Shown in pieces: positions 20,801 through 28,530 of a stretch of DNA of 64,000 nucleotides (the first letter of the stretch is position 1; every line of letters starts with the position of its first letter). The notes beneath the pieces are model-generated. The model was not told where the DNA came from. It made no database searches and was given only the letters and a program-made list of their open reading frames with translations. Both the position numbers and the translations under genes were made by a program. Origin of the DNA: Parahaliea mediterranea (GTDB lineage: Bacteria; Pseudomonadota; Gammaproteobacteria; Pseudomonadales; Halieaceae); the NCBI RefSeq assembly GCF_003402235.1, contig NZ_QEWO01000006.1, positions 62,001-126,000 of the forward strand. Reading direction: 5' to 3'.

Positions 20801-21816
20801 GCCAGTGACTCGCTGTTGCCACTGCCCTGCAGGGCCACCGCCACCGCGTCTGCGCCAATGCCGCTCACCGCTGTTTGCAATGCCAGCTGGAAGGCATCAA
20901 GGCTGCCCTCGGTTTGCAGCCAGCCGGGCGCCAGGGTGAAATCACCCGGCTCGCCCGAACCATTGACAGAACCAGTGCCAGCACTGGCAAGCACCAGCGC
21001 CGGCCAGTCCAGCCGGGCCGACCAGGCGGGCAGGCCCAGCACATCGCGCAGCTCGGCCTGCAGGTTGATGGGCATATCACCGCCGCCGCGGTGGCGCAGC
21101 TGCAGGGCGCGCAGATCGCCCTGCACGCTCAACTGCCCCGCGCCACGGCGCTGATCCGGCAATTGCCAGTGCCAATCTACATTCAGCACCATCGGCAGGT
21201 GCTGGCGAAGGCCAAGCTCGGCAACCGCGCTCACCCCGCCCTGGGGCGCATCGAGGGCAAGGCGCGCCAGGGTGAGCTGCGAGCCCAACAGGCGCAGTTC
21301 GTCCAGTTGCAGGCGGTCCACCCGCTGCGGGGCCTGTACTGTCTGTGCTGCTGCACCAACCGCCGCCTGCGCTACTTCAATGTCGGTGACGGTGGCCCGG
21401 TGCAGTATCACATCCACCGGCAAGTCCAGCGCGGTGGGGTCGAAGGGCTCGCTGGGGGGCTGGGCTGCGTCGCTCTCACTCAGCACCACCCGCAGCCCCT
21501 GCAGATGCAGCGACTCCACCACCACCTGGCGCTGCCACAGGCGGGCGGGCCGCCAGTTGAGTGAGGCGCTGTCGACGGTGAGGGCAAGGCCCGGTTGCTG
21601 CACCTGCAGGCCGCGCAGTTGCAATTCGCCGAGCAGTTCACCCTGCAGCGAGCCCCAGGTAATGCCCTGTGGCAGCAAAGGCTGCACGCGCGCCACCAAC
21701 CAGCGGGTGCCCCCCTCGGTGGCGCCCAACCAACACAGGCCCGCCACCCCCAGTACCGGCAGCAGGATGAGCAGGGCCAGGGGCAGCAACAGCCATTTTT
21801 TACGCAACGGGGGCAC
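17818..21816 (-). CDS. tamB: TamB translocation/assembly module, AsmA-like periplasmic bridge
   Basis: This 1332-residue protein has an N-terminal membrane anchor (about 7-28), a very long region of repeating beta strands and the C-terminal DUF490/TamB domain ending with the conserved segment QSYLLTGRSE and the terminal barrel-like ITPRYGIEANVGEADNNINLTITHE. TamB forms a beta-taco conduit from the inner membrane to TamA. Family members range around 1250-1400 residues, so the length is normal. It precedes tamA in the same transcript. Confidence 0.93.
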   Translation of the reverse strand: MPPLRKKWLLLPLALLILLPVLGVAGLCWLGATEGGTRWLVARVQPLLPQGITWGSLQGELLGELQLRGLQVQQPGLALTVDSASLNWRPARLWQRQVVVESLHLQGLRVVLSESDAAQPPSEPFDPTALDLPVDVILHRATVTDIEVAQAAVGAAAQTVQAPQRVDRLQLDELRLLGSQLTLARLALDAPQGGVSAVAELGLRQHLPMVLNVDWHWQLPDQRRGAGQLSVQGDLRALQLRHRGGGDMPINLQAELRDVLGLPAWSARLDWPALVLASAGTGSVNGSGEPGDFTLAPGWLQTEGSLDAFQLALQTAVSGIGADAVAVALQGSGNSESLALSPLQLESGNYQLRISGPLNWRDGVTADLSLAATGVELQALNPQLPDQASIQGQLRAHYRDGHLDVPALQLALGDSPLRLNATAAIDLPADAEPVVDARLQWQALAWPLPIASGQGEPEAAFASPQGELVFSGSPADWQLTLAAAMAGTQLPPGQWQAAASGDTRQLQLQALRGDVLSGELLVSGTAGWAPQVRWDLAVSGKGLEPGPWQPALAGRMDFALRSAGALEEAGPQAALVLEHLRGALGGQPLSGEASATVTGDALNLKRLALRNGDNRLDASGSLSSQALALDWSLAVPQPENLAPQAAGNLQAQGHIGGSAQAPRVQASLQGSALAWQDISLSQLSAQLDAGLAADAPLVLDVQLGPLEQGGIVLLDSAQLSGEGSTGGHSLTLTLRGESQALHTQLNGALAAMATGEQGWQGQLAQLEATAEGLGHWRLKAPAPLLLAARQASLQNLCIDGVGNSQGSACLSGQWSADTGSAGEGRLDGLSLGQWLPDLEATLSGQFQGALAADGRLQGHGEFAVSPGQVRVASPAGVQVMPHGGGRARVDVGEQGLAAFVSLQPLESGYVGVTVALPELDRLPLAEDQPLSGSVQASLGELGGLQAWLPQVEDIQGRLDADLLLSGTLAQPLVAGDMMLAGGGARVPAAGLNLADLTLHWRDDPARPGWLAVDGSVRSGPGSLALSGALSMRSGATHLSLQGEQMEVFNTDDGRVLLSPDLQIDWADQLLRLRGQVVVPRANLTPRLSISPGVAAGDAAAVEDSRVDVALIAPSPDVVILGAETAPEASNQSLPFRLDSDVELVLGDRIQVNAVGLKARLAGRVRFINRPGQRDLLPMADGQLTVEDGTFRAFGQDLDIQTGRVRFDRVPVSEPEINLRAVRWIDNDPLVSAAGVEVTGTLDQPRMDLFSRPQLDPAEIQSYLLTGRSEAGADSLQLYGTYLHPKLYVGFGFNLLEETGEFNALYTITPRYGIEANVGEADNNINLTITHER

Positions 21817-21925
21817 TTTTTACCGGCATCAGTGGTCTATCCTTGTAATCGCCCGCTGGCTGCACACGCCGCCAGCCGGCGTATCTGGGCCTGCCAGACG
21901 ATCATACAGTGTAAGGATAACGCTC

Positions 21926-22414
21926 ATGAAACATCGCTTCCTCATACCGGGCCTGCTGGCCCTGTGTACTGCCGGCGCCTATGCCATCGATCTCAACACA
22001 GACGCCCTCAAGAAGATGCAGCAGGAAGGCCACAAGATTGTGGAGGAAGAGGGCAAGTTCCGCGCCTTTGAACTGCCCAACGGCCAGTGCATGCAGGCTG
22101 CGGGCGACCCGTCCAAGGCCGGCGTGAACGTGGTGATGCGCAAATGCGACAGCAGCGCCAACAGCCAGAAGTGGCAGATCAACCCCAAGCAGCAATTGCT
22201 GAGCCACGGCGATATGTGCGTGGCGGTCAACGCCAAGGCACAGACCCCCGGCAGTAATGTGGTGCTGAAGACCTGTGGCGGCAGCAAGGATCAGCAGTGG
22301 CAGCTGGATGACAAGGGCCGGCTGAAGAACGGCTTCAACCATTGCCTGCAAGCCGCCAGCGGCAATGTGGTGACCGCCGCCTGCAGCGCTTCCCAGCAGC
22401 AGAAATTCGGCTGA
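21926..22414 (+). CDS. Secreted ricin-type beta-trefoil lectin-domain protein
   Basis: The 162-residue protein has a signal peptide (cleavage near AYA) and, after a short helical linker, three tandem ricin-type repeats. Each contains a Cys pair and a QxW-type core: GQCMQAA with SQKWQI, DMCVAV with DQQWQL, and NHCLQAA with QQKF at the end. This is a complete single beta-trefoil without any attached enzyme. It likely binds carbohydrate in the periplasm or outside the cell. A GTAAGGA ribosome site precedes the chosen ATG. It is divergent from tamB and ends at a hairpin shared with yghU. Confidence 0.85.
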   Translation: MKHRFLIPGLLALCTAGAYAIDLNTDALKKMQQEGHKIVEEEGKFRAFELPNGQCMQAAGDPSKAGVNVVMRKCDSSANSQKWQINPKQQLLSHGDMCVAVNAKAQTPGSNVVLKTCGGSKDQQWQLDDKGRLKNGFNHCLQAASGNVVTAACSASQQQKFG

Positions 22415-22467
22415 GCCATGGCGGGCCAGCCGGCTCGCCTCACGCCTATCCCCAACCGAACTTTACG

Positions 22468-22510
22468 CCCCTGCCCGGCGGGGGTTTTGGCAGCCCGGGC
22501 GGGCTGCCAA
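22468..22510. terminator. Hairpins between the convergent lectin and yghU genes
   Basis: A C-rich/G-rich stem (CCCC...GGGG) followed by TTTT is directly followed by a perfect 11-bp stem, TTGGCAGCCCG / CGGGCTGCCAA, with a 2-base centre. The first is oriented as a terminator for the plus-strand lectin gene; the second could act in both directions. Confidence 0.55.
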
Positions 22511-22520
22511 CGGCCGCGGC

Positions 22521-23366
22521 TCAGTCCAGGTCGGCGGCGCTGTGGCGCTCGGGCACCCGCAGTTCCTCTGGCCCCCATACGCGGTTGACCCGCTCGCCCC
22601 GCTGCACCGCAGCACGCCCGGCAATCTCCTTCGCCCAGCGCGCTACGTGGGTATAGGTACCGACGTCGAGAAATTCCTGCGCCTCGTAGATATTGCCGAT
22701 CACCACCTGACCGTACCAGGGCCAGGTGGCCATGTCGGCGATGGTGTAGTCGTCCCCTGCCAGGAAGCGGCGCTCTGCCAGGTTGCGGTCGAGCACGTCC
22801 AGCTGGCGCTTCACTTCCATGGTGTAACGGTTAATGGGGTATTCGTACTTTTCTGGCGCGTAGGCGTAGAAGTGGCCAAAGCCGCCGCCGAGGAAGGGCG
22901 CGCTGCCCATCTGCCAGAACAGCCAGGACAGGCATTCAGCCCGGGCCGCCGGCGCCTCGGGCAGGAAGGCCCCGAACTTCTGCGCCAGGTGTACCAGGAT
23001 GGCCCCGGACTCGAAAATACGCACCGGCTCTGCGCCGCTGCGATCCACCATGGCGGGAATTTTGGAGTTGGGGTTGGCGCCGACAAAGCCGCTGCCAAAC
23101 TGGTCACCCTCACTGATGTTGATCAGCCAGGCGTCGTACTCGGCGCCGCTGTGGCCCGCCGCAAGTAGCTCTTCCAGCATCACCGTGACCTTCACCCCGT
23201 TGGGCGTGGCCAGGGAGTAGAGCTGCAGGGGGTGCTCGCCCACCGGGAGGTCCTTGTCGTGGGTGGGCCCCGCGATGGGGCGATTGATATTGGTAAAGCG
23301 GCCGCCGTCCTGGGCGTCCCACTGCCAAACACGGGGGGGTGTATAGGTGCTGCTGGCATCGCTCAT
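22521..23366 (-). CDS. yghU: YghU-type glutathione transferase / disulfide-bond oxidoreductase
   Basis: The 281-residue protein has the thioredoxin-like N-domain with the YghU/YfcG hallmark LYSLATPNGVKVTVMLEE, then NPNSKIPAM and the glutathione-binding ESGAILVHLA. The C-terminal all-helical GST domain ends with the conserved RVWGPEELRVPERHSA. Such proteins bind two glutathione molecules and reduce disulfides. The 35-residue extension before the thioredoxin fold is usual for YghU. It lies 30 bases downstream of the DUF2147 gene and may share its transcript. Confidence 0.92.
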   Translation of the reverse strand: MSDASSTYTPPRVWQWDAQDGGRFTNINRPIAGPTHDKDLPVGEHPLQLYSLATPNGVKVTVMLEELLAAGHSGAEYDAWLINISEGDQFGSGFVGANPNSKIPAMVDRSGAEPVRIFESGAILVHLAQKFGAFLPEAPAARAECLSWLFWQMGSAPFLGGGFGHFYAYAPEKYEYPINRYTMEVKRQLDVLDRNLAERRFLAGDDYTIADMATWPWYGQVVIGNIYEAQEFLDVGTYTHVARWAKEIAGRAAVQRGERVNRVWGPEELRVPERHSAADLD

Positions 23367-23396
23367 GCGGTATTCCTCGCTGTTGGTCGGATGAAG

Positions 23397-23840
23397 TCAG
23401 GGCGCGGTGTCGATACGCTCCCATACCTGGGTGCGTCCCAACCAGGACACGCCCATGTAACCACGCAGCTCCAGCCGCTCGCCACCGTCGATCACCTTGA
23501 CCGCCGCGTCGTAGACCTTGCCGCTCTCCGGGTCCAGCACTTTGCCGTCTTCCCAGGTGGCGCCACTGCCGCTCAAGCCCCACAGGATCACCATGCCTTC
23601 AATGGGCTGGCCCTTGCGCTCGCCGTCGCAGGCCTTGCACACCGGGTTGGGCTCGGAGGGGTCAAGCAACTTCAGCAGGCGGCCGCTGAGCTCGCCATTG
23701 TTGATGCTGACCTCCACCACGCCCTTGGCCTTACCGGTCTCGTCGTCGATGGAACGCCACTGCCCCACCGGGCTTGGGCCATCGGCCAGGGCCAGTGTGC
23801 TCAGGCACAGCAGGCAGAGGTAAGTGAATGCGCGTTTCAT
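23397..23840 (-). CDS. Secreted DUF2147-domain protein
   Basis: The 147-residue protein has a signal peptide (cleavage near ALA) followed by a DUF2147 domain: PVGQWRSIDDETGKAKG at the start, CKACDGERKGQPIEGMVILWGL in the middle and a final LRGYMGVSWLGRTQVWER. DUF2147 proteins are small extracytoplasmic beta-sandwich proteins of unknown function. The start is preceded by GGAGCAC. Its close spacing to yghU suggests a two-gene transcript. Confidence 0.87.
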   Translation of the reverse strand: MKRAFTYLCLLCLSTLALADGPSPVGQWRSIDDETGKAKGVVEVSINNGELSGRLLKLLDPSEPNPVCKACDGERKGQPIEGMVILWGLSGSGATWEDGKVLDPESGKVYDAAVKVIDGGERLELRGYMGVSWLGRTQVWERIDTAP

Positions 23841-23923
23841 GATGTGCTCCTTTGTTGGTGTTGTTATCCGTGGGTTTTACGTGGGTTTTACGTTAGTTAG
23901 TCGCTTGTTATTGACCCGACCCG

Positions 23924-25537
23924 TCAGACCGCCGGGCAGGCCTCCTCGGCAAACTGCGCCCGCAGGGCCGGTTTGTCCACCTTGCCGGCGGCGTTGACGG
24001 GCAGTGCGTCCACCCGCAGCCAGCGCCTGGGGGTTTTGTAGCCCGCCAGCTGGCTGCGGCAGTGCCCGGTGAGGGTCTCGTCGTCCACCGTATCGGCGAG
24101 CTGGATCACCGCCGCCACCACCTCGCCCCAGCGGGCATGAGGCAGGCCGATCACCGCGCAGTCGCGCACCGCAGGGTGGCCGCGCAGCACTTCCTCCACC
24201 TCGCGGGAGGCCACATTCTCGCCGCCGCTGATGATCATGTCTTTTTTGCGATCCACCAGGTAGAGGTAGCCCTGTTCGTCAAAGCGGCCGATATCGCCGG
24301 TGTGCAGCCAGCCGTCCGCCAGCGCCCGGACGCTCTCTTCTGGCTGCCCCCAGTACCCGGACATGCACTGGCGCGCCCGCACCAGCACTTCCCCCGGCTC
24401 CCCCGGCGGGCAGTCGCGGCCGCTCTCATCCACCAGGCGCACCTCGGCGGTGGGCAGGGGGCGCCCCACCGAGCGCAACAGGTGGGCATCCTGTTGCGCG
24501 GCCCGGGCGTGGTCGGCCGGGGTGAGAAAGGAAATACTCCCGGCCAGCTCTGTCATGCCGTAGCTCTGGCACAGGCCCACCCGGGTTTGGGCCAGCAGGC
24601 GCCGCAGCAGCGATTCCGGCATGGCGGCGGCGCCGTAGCCGATGGAGCGCACGGTGGCGAGATCCGCCGGCGAGAAGTCCGGGTGCTCCAGCAACATGGC
24701 GATCATGGTGGGGGCCAGGGACAGGGTGGTAACGCCCAACTCGCGGCAGCTGCGCAGGGTGTCGCCGGCCTCGAAGCTGCGCGCCAGCACCACCGCGGCG
24801 CCGTAGCGGTGCTGCAGCAATACGTTGTGGGCCGCCACGTGAAACAGGGGGAAGGGATAGAAGTACCGATCTCCCGGCGCCACCGGGCGGCCCAGGGCGG
24901 CCGATTCCAGCCCGGCCAGGAAGGCGCTGTGACTGAGCACCGCCCCCTTGGGGCGGCCGGTGGAGCCGGAGGTGAACAGAATCCACACCGCATCGTCTGG
25001 CTGCAGTGTCGGCAGCGGCGGTTGCCCGTCATGCTGGTGCCCGTTGCGTTGGTGCCCGCCGCCGCAGCGCCAGGTTTCGAACTCATCGCCCAACGACACC
25101 TGCGACACCCGTTGCAGGCTGGCCGGGCTGTCGGGGTGACTGGCCAGCGCATCCAGCAGGGCCGCGTCGCCCACCAGCAGGGTAACCCCCGCCTGCTGCA
25201 ACTGGTACAGCCATTCCGCCGGCGCCAGCCGGGCGTTCAACGGCACCAGCACCAGCCCCGCCAGCGGCACCGCGTAGATCAGCTCGACAAAGGCCGGGCA
25301 GTTCCAGGCCAGCACCCCCACCCGCTCCCCCGGCGCCATCTGCTGTGCCAGGGTGTCGGCCAGTTCTTCCACCCGCTGCTGCAGGTAGGCGTAACTGAGG
25401 CGCTGGCCCTGCCACCACAGGGCCGTGGCATCGGGCGACTGGGCGGCCTGCTGCGAGAGTATCTCCGGCAGGGTGCGCGGCGGTTGTGCGCTGGCGGCCG
25501 GCGCTGTGCCGATGTGTGGACTGTCCCCTGCTGGCAA
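23924..25537 (-). CDS. AMP-dependent acyl-CoA synthetase/ligase
   Basis: The 537-residue protein is an ANL-superfamily adenylating enzyme. It shows the P-loop-like ILFTSGSTGRPKGAVLSH, the A5 motif YGMTELAG, the GDIG and DRKKDMIISGGENV hinge region, and a C-terminal catalytic Lys context in NAAGKVDKPALR. It should activate a carboxylic acid, probably a fatty or aryl acid, to the acyl-CoA via an acyl-AMP. The acid cannot be told from sequence alone. It is a single gene with a separate promoter region shared with the divergent HD-GYP gene. Confidence 0.9.
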   Translation of the reverse strand: MPAGDSPHIGTAPAASAQPPRTLPEILSQQAAQSPDATALWWQGQRLSYAYLQQRVEELADTLAQQMAPGERVGVLAWNCPAFVELIYAVPLAGLVLVPLNARLAPAEWLYQLQQAGVTLLVGDAALLDALASHPDSPASLQRVSQVSLGDEFETWRCGGGHQRNGHQHDGQPPLPTLQPDDAVWILFTSGSTGRPKGAVLSHSAFLAGLESAALGRPVAPGDRYFYPFPLFHVAAHNVLLQHRYGAAVVLARSFEAGDTLRSCRELGVTTLSLAPTMIAMLLEHPDFSPADLATVRSIGYGAAAMPESLLRRLLAQTRVGLCQSYGMTELAGSISFLTPADHARAAQQDAHLLRSVGRPLPTAEVRLVDESGRDCPPGEPGEVLVRARQCMSGYWGQPEESVRALADGWLHTGDIGRFDEQGYLYLVDRKKDMIISGGENVASREVEEVLRGHPAVRDCAVIGLPHARWGEVVAAVIQLADTVDDETLTGHCRSQLAGYKTPRRWLRVDALPVNAAGKVDKPALRAQFAEEACPAV

Positions 25538-25784
25538 CGGCGCCTCCTTCTGTGATCCCGCGCGTTCAGGGGGTGGAGGCTAGCACGAAGCGCACCACGC
25601 CGGGTACGGGCTTTGCGCCAGGGCAAAACCGGCGCGAGCACCGGGCGCGCGATTTCTCGACTTTTCGCCAGAAAACCGCTGCCGGCGCCGGGGGGGCGCC
25701 GTAGACTTTGCTTATTCACGCAGGCTATTCGGGCAGCGATTGCCAGAAAGGGAATGCCGCAGCGCTCAGGGGGCCGAGAACCGT

Positions 25785-27020
25785 ATGCTGACCACCATCA
25801 AAGTGTTGACCAAGGATCTGGAGCAGGGCATGTACGTCAGCGCGCTGGATCGCTCCTGGCTGGAAACACCCTTCCCCATCCAGGGCTTTCGCATCGAGAC
25901 CCCCCAGCAGATCGAACAGCTGCGCAATTTCTGCAGCTATGTGCTGGTGGATGCGCGCAAGAGCCGCCAGAGCGAAGGCTCGCTGCAGGGCAAAATGCGC
26001 CAGAGCCGCCGCCGGCAGCCGGTGAGCGGCATTTTCAAGGATCGCGACCTGGCCCCCTACCGGGACGACAGCAACTTTGAAGAGGAGCACCCTCGGGCAG
26101 TAGCGGCCCTGGATACCCTGATCGAGGACTTGTGGCAGGTGTTCGAGCAGGTCAACGAGGGGGGCAAAATCCGCGCCGCCCAGCTCAAGCGCTCGGTGGA
26201 GCCGCTGATCGGCAGCGTGAGCCGCAACCCCGACGCCTGCCTGTGGATCACCCGCCTCAAGCACCACGACGAATACAGCTACCACAAGGCCCTCAGCACC
26301 GCCATCTGGGCGGTGACCCTGGGCCGCGAACTGGGCCTGCCACGGCGCGACCTGCGCTCGCTGGCCATGGGCGCCATGCTGATGGACGTGGGCAAGCTGC
26401 GCATCGACCCGACAATGCTCAAGGCCAGCCGCAAACTGCGCCCGGAGGAAGTGCGGCAGGTGCGCCAGCACGTGCACCACGGCCAGGACATCCTGCGCGA
26501 GAGCGGCATTCTCAACCAGGATGTGGTGGACATGGTGGCCCACCACCACGAACGCTACGACGGCAGCGGCTACCCCGCCGGCCTCAGGGGCGACGAAATC
26601 CCTCCGGTGGCGCGGGTGGCGGGCATCGTCGACACCTACGGCGCGCTGACCAGCGAACGCGCCTATGCCCGGGCCATGAGCCCCTCGGCGGCGATCAAAA
26701 CGCTGTACGAAATGCGCGATGTGAAATTCCAGGCCGAACTGGTGGAATCCTTCATCAAGGCCATTGGCGTGTACCCCGCCGGCACCCTGGTGGAGCTGAG
26801 CTCCGGCGAGATCGGCGTGGTGGTGGCGGAAAGCCGGGTGCGCCGCCTGAAACCCAAGGTGATGCTGCTGCTGGACAACGGCAAGCGGCAGTTGGGGGCG
26901 CCGCGGGTGATCGACCTGCAAGAGACGGCGGACAACGACGAGCCCCTGCTGATTCGCCGCAGCCTGGAACCGGGCGCCTACAGCATCGACCTCTCGGCCA
27001 TCCGCCTGCCGGGCCTGTAG
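25785..27020 (+). CDS. DUF3391/HD-GYP-domain protein with altered HD pair
   Basis: The 411-residue protein has an N-terminal DUF3391-like domain (1-140) and an HD-GYP domain (about 150-340). The GYP motif HHERYDGSGYP (254-264) and the first His (H167) are intact, but the central HD pair reads M200-D201 (LMDVGK) instead of His-Asp. HD-GYP enzymes hydrolyse cyclic-di-GMP using a two- or three-metal centre, and loss of this His should change or abolish metal binding. It may be a sensor or a reduced-activity enzyme. The ATG at 25785 places DUF3391 at the usual N-terminus. Confidence 0.88.
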   Translation: MLTTIKVLTKDLEQGMYVSALDRSWLETPFPIQGFRIETPQQIEQLRNFCSYVLVDARKSRQSEGSLQGKMRQSRRRQPVSGIFKDRDLAPYRDDSNFEEEHPRAVAALDTLIEDLWQVFEQVNEGGKIRAAQLKRSVEPLIGSVSRNPDACLWITRLKHHDEYSYHKALSTAIWAVTLGRELGLPRRDLRSLAMGAMLMDVGKLRIDPTMLKASRKLRPEEVRQVRQHVHHGQDILRESGILNQDVVDMVAHHHERYDGSGYPAGLRGDEIPPVARVAGIVDTYGALTSERAYARAMSPSAAIKTLYEMRDVKFQAELVESFIKAIGVYPAGTLVELSSGEIGVVVAESRVRRLKPKVMLLLDNGKRQLGAPRVIDLQETADNDEPLLIRRSLEPGAYSIDLSAIRLPGL

Positions 27021-27071
27021 CGGGCAGCCCTGGGGTATCATGGCCCCTGGCCCGCCAGGACAGACCCGCAC

Positions 27072-27758
27072 ATGCCCCGACCACCCTTTCGCCGCCACCG
27101 GCGCGGCGCCGCAAAATCCTTTGCCCGCGCGCCCTGGGCCCGCGGCCTGCGCAATCTGGTTTTTCTGGCGCTGGCGGCAAGCGCGCTGCAACTCGTCACC
27201 CAGGGCGAGATCCGCTGGCCCCAGCAACTGCTGGAACAGGCCAAAGAGACCCTCAACCGCCCCGACGCCGGCTGGCGCCAGGCCTCCGACGCACTGGAAA
27301 CGCAGGGCCAGCGCCGCGAAGGTAGCCCACTACCGCGCTTCGACCTGAGCGGCCGGGTGGTGCGGGTGGCAGACGGCGACACCCTGTCGCTGCTGGACGC
27401 GGGGGGTGAACAGCACAAGATTCGCCTGTACGGCATCGACAGCCCGGAGCTGGCCCAGGCCGGCGGCCAGGCCGCGCGCAAAGCCCTGACCGACCTTGCC
27501 TACCAACGCCAGGCCGGAGTGGTTGTGGTGGACAGGGACGACTACGGGCGCGCCGTGGGCACCGTGTACATCGGCAGCAACAACCTCAACCTGGCCCTGG
27601 TGGGCGCCGGCCACGCCTGGTGGTACCAGCACCACGCCCCCCACGAGCGGGCCCTGCAGGCCGCCGAGCAGAACGCCCGGCAGCAACGCATCGGCCTGTG
27701 GGCGCGCAACAATCCCCAGGCGCCCTGGCAATGGCGCCGGGAGCACCGGCGCCGCTAG
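27072..27758 (+). CDS. Thermonuclease (SNase)-family protein with membrane anchor
   Basis: The 228-residue protein starts with a basic stretch and one hydrophobic segment (about 28-44). A staphylococcal-nuclease domain follows: VVRVADGDTLSL, IRLYGIDSPELAQ (containing the first catalytic Arg and the Glu) and DDYGRAVGTVY (second Arg region), closing with RQQRIGLW. The catalytic residues expected for Ca-dependent phosphodiester cleavage are present. It would act outside the inner membrane on extracellular or periplasmic nucleic acid. It follows the HD-GYP gene by 51 bases. Confidence 0.88.
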   Translation: MPRPPFRRHRRGAAKSFARAPWARGLRNLVFLALAASALQLVTQGEIRWPQQLLEQAKETLNRPDAGWRQASDALETQGQRREGSPLPRFDLSGRVVRVADGDTLSLLDAGGEQHKIRLYGIDSPELAQAGGQAARKALTDLAYQRQAGVVVVDRDDYGRAVGTVYIGSNNLNLALVGAGHAWWYQHHAPHERALQAAEQNARQQRIGLWARNNPQAPWQWRREHRRR

Positions 27759-27826
27759 GGGCGCAGCAGGGAATCAGGCAAGGCCGGGCGCACCCGGCAG
27801 CGAACGGTGGCAGCCAATGGAGGCAA

Positions 27827-28471
27827 TCAGTACCGGGCGGGCGCCGCGGCCACCAGCAGGTGGCCGCTGTCGCCAAGCCACACCAGTTGCAGGCTGTGGC
27901 GTTTGTCGCCCACCAGCTCACCGTTCAGCATCAGGTCGGAGCTGACCGGGTACACGCCCTGGGGCAGGCCCTCGGGCAGGGTGAAACTGAACTCACCGGT
28001 AAAGCCGCCACCGCGCTCGCCGGCTTCCTTGGTCATGGCCTTGAGGGCGATGGTGTTGTCCTCGTTGTCCCAGATGGTCAGGCGCTCCTCCAGCACCACC
28101 GGCTTGCCGCTGCTGCCCTCCACCACCTCAATGTAGGACTTCACCCGCACCTTGGTGCCGGGGCTCACCGCATCGCCGGGCAAAATTTGGGTGCGATAGG
28201 CCGACACGGTGGTGTTCACCGGCCGCGAGCCGGTTTCTTTTTCATAGTCGCGGTTGACCTCCTCGGGGGTCTTGGTCTGCACCGAGGTGTAGCCGATGAT
28301 CATGTCGCGGATGATTTCCTGGGTCTTCTGGACGATGATCGCCTCGGTGGTGCGCTTGGCGGTGTCCTCCACCACATCCTTGAGACGGCTGAAAAAATCC
28401 GCGCTGGCGCTGCTCACATAACCGGCGCAAAGCACGGCGCAGCACAGGCTGAGGGGTTTGGGTTTACGCAT
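27827..28471 (-). CDS. Secreted hypothetical protein adjoining the Ser/Thr kinase
   Basis: The 214-residue protein begins with a signal peptide (MRKPKPLS start, cleavage near SASA). A helical segment follows (FFSRLKDVVEDTAKRTTEAIIVQKTQEII), then a beta-rich domain with the phrase LPGDAVSPGTKVRVKSYIEV. I do not recognise a family. The ATG at 28471 is chosen because a perfect AGGAGG lies 5 bases upstream of it. It is transcribed in the same direction as the kinase gene and starts 60 bases after it, so it may be a functional partner or target. Confidence 0.75.
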   Translation of the reverse strand: MRKPKPLSLCCAVLCAGYVSSASADFFSRLKDVVEDTAKRTTEAIIVQKTQEIIRDMIIGYTSVQTKTPEEVNRDYEKETGSRPVNTTVSAYRTQILPGDAVSPGTKVRVKSYIEVVEGSSGKPVVLEERLTIWDNEDNTIALKAMTKEAGERGGGFTGEFSFTLPEGLPQGVYPVSSDLMLNGELVGDKRHSLQLVWLGDSGHLLVAAAPARY

Positions 28472-28530
28472 ACGGCACCTCCTGTGGCCTCTGCACATAC
28501 ATCACAATCTGCACATACATCAAAAATAGC

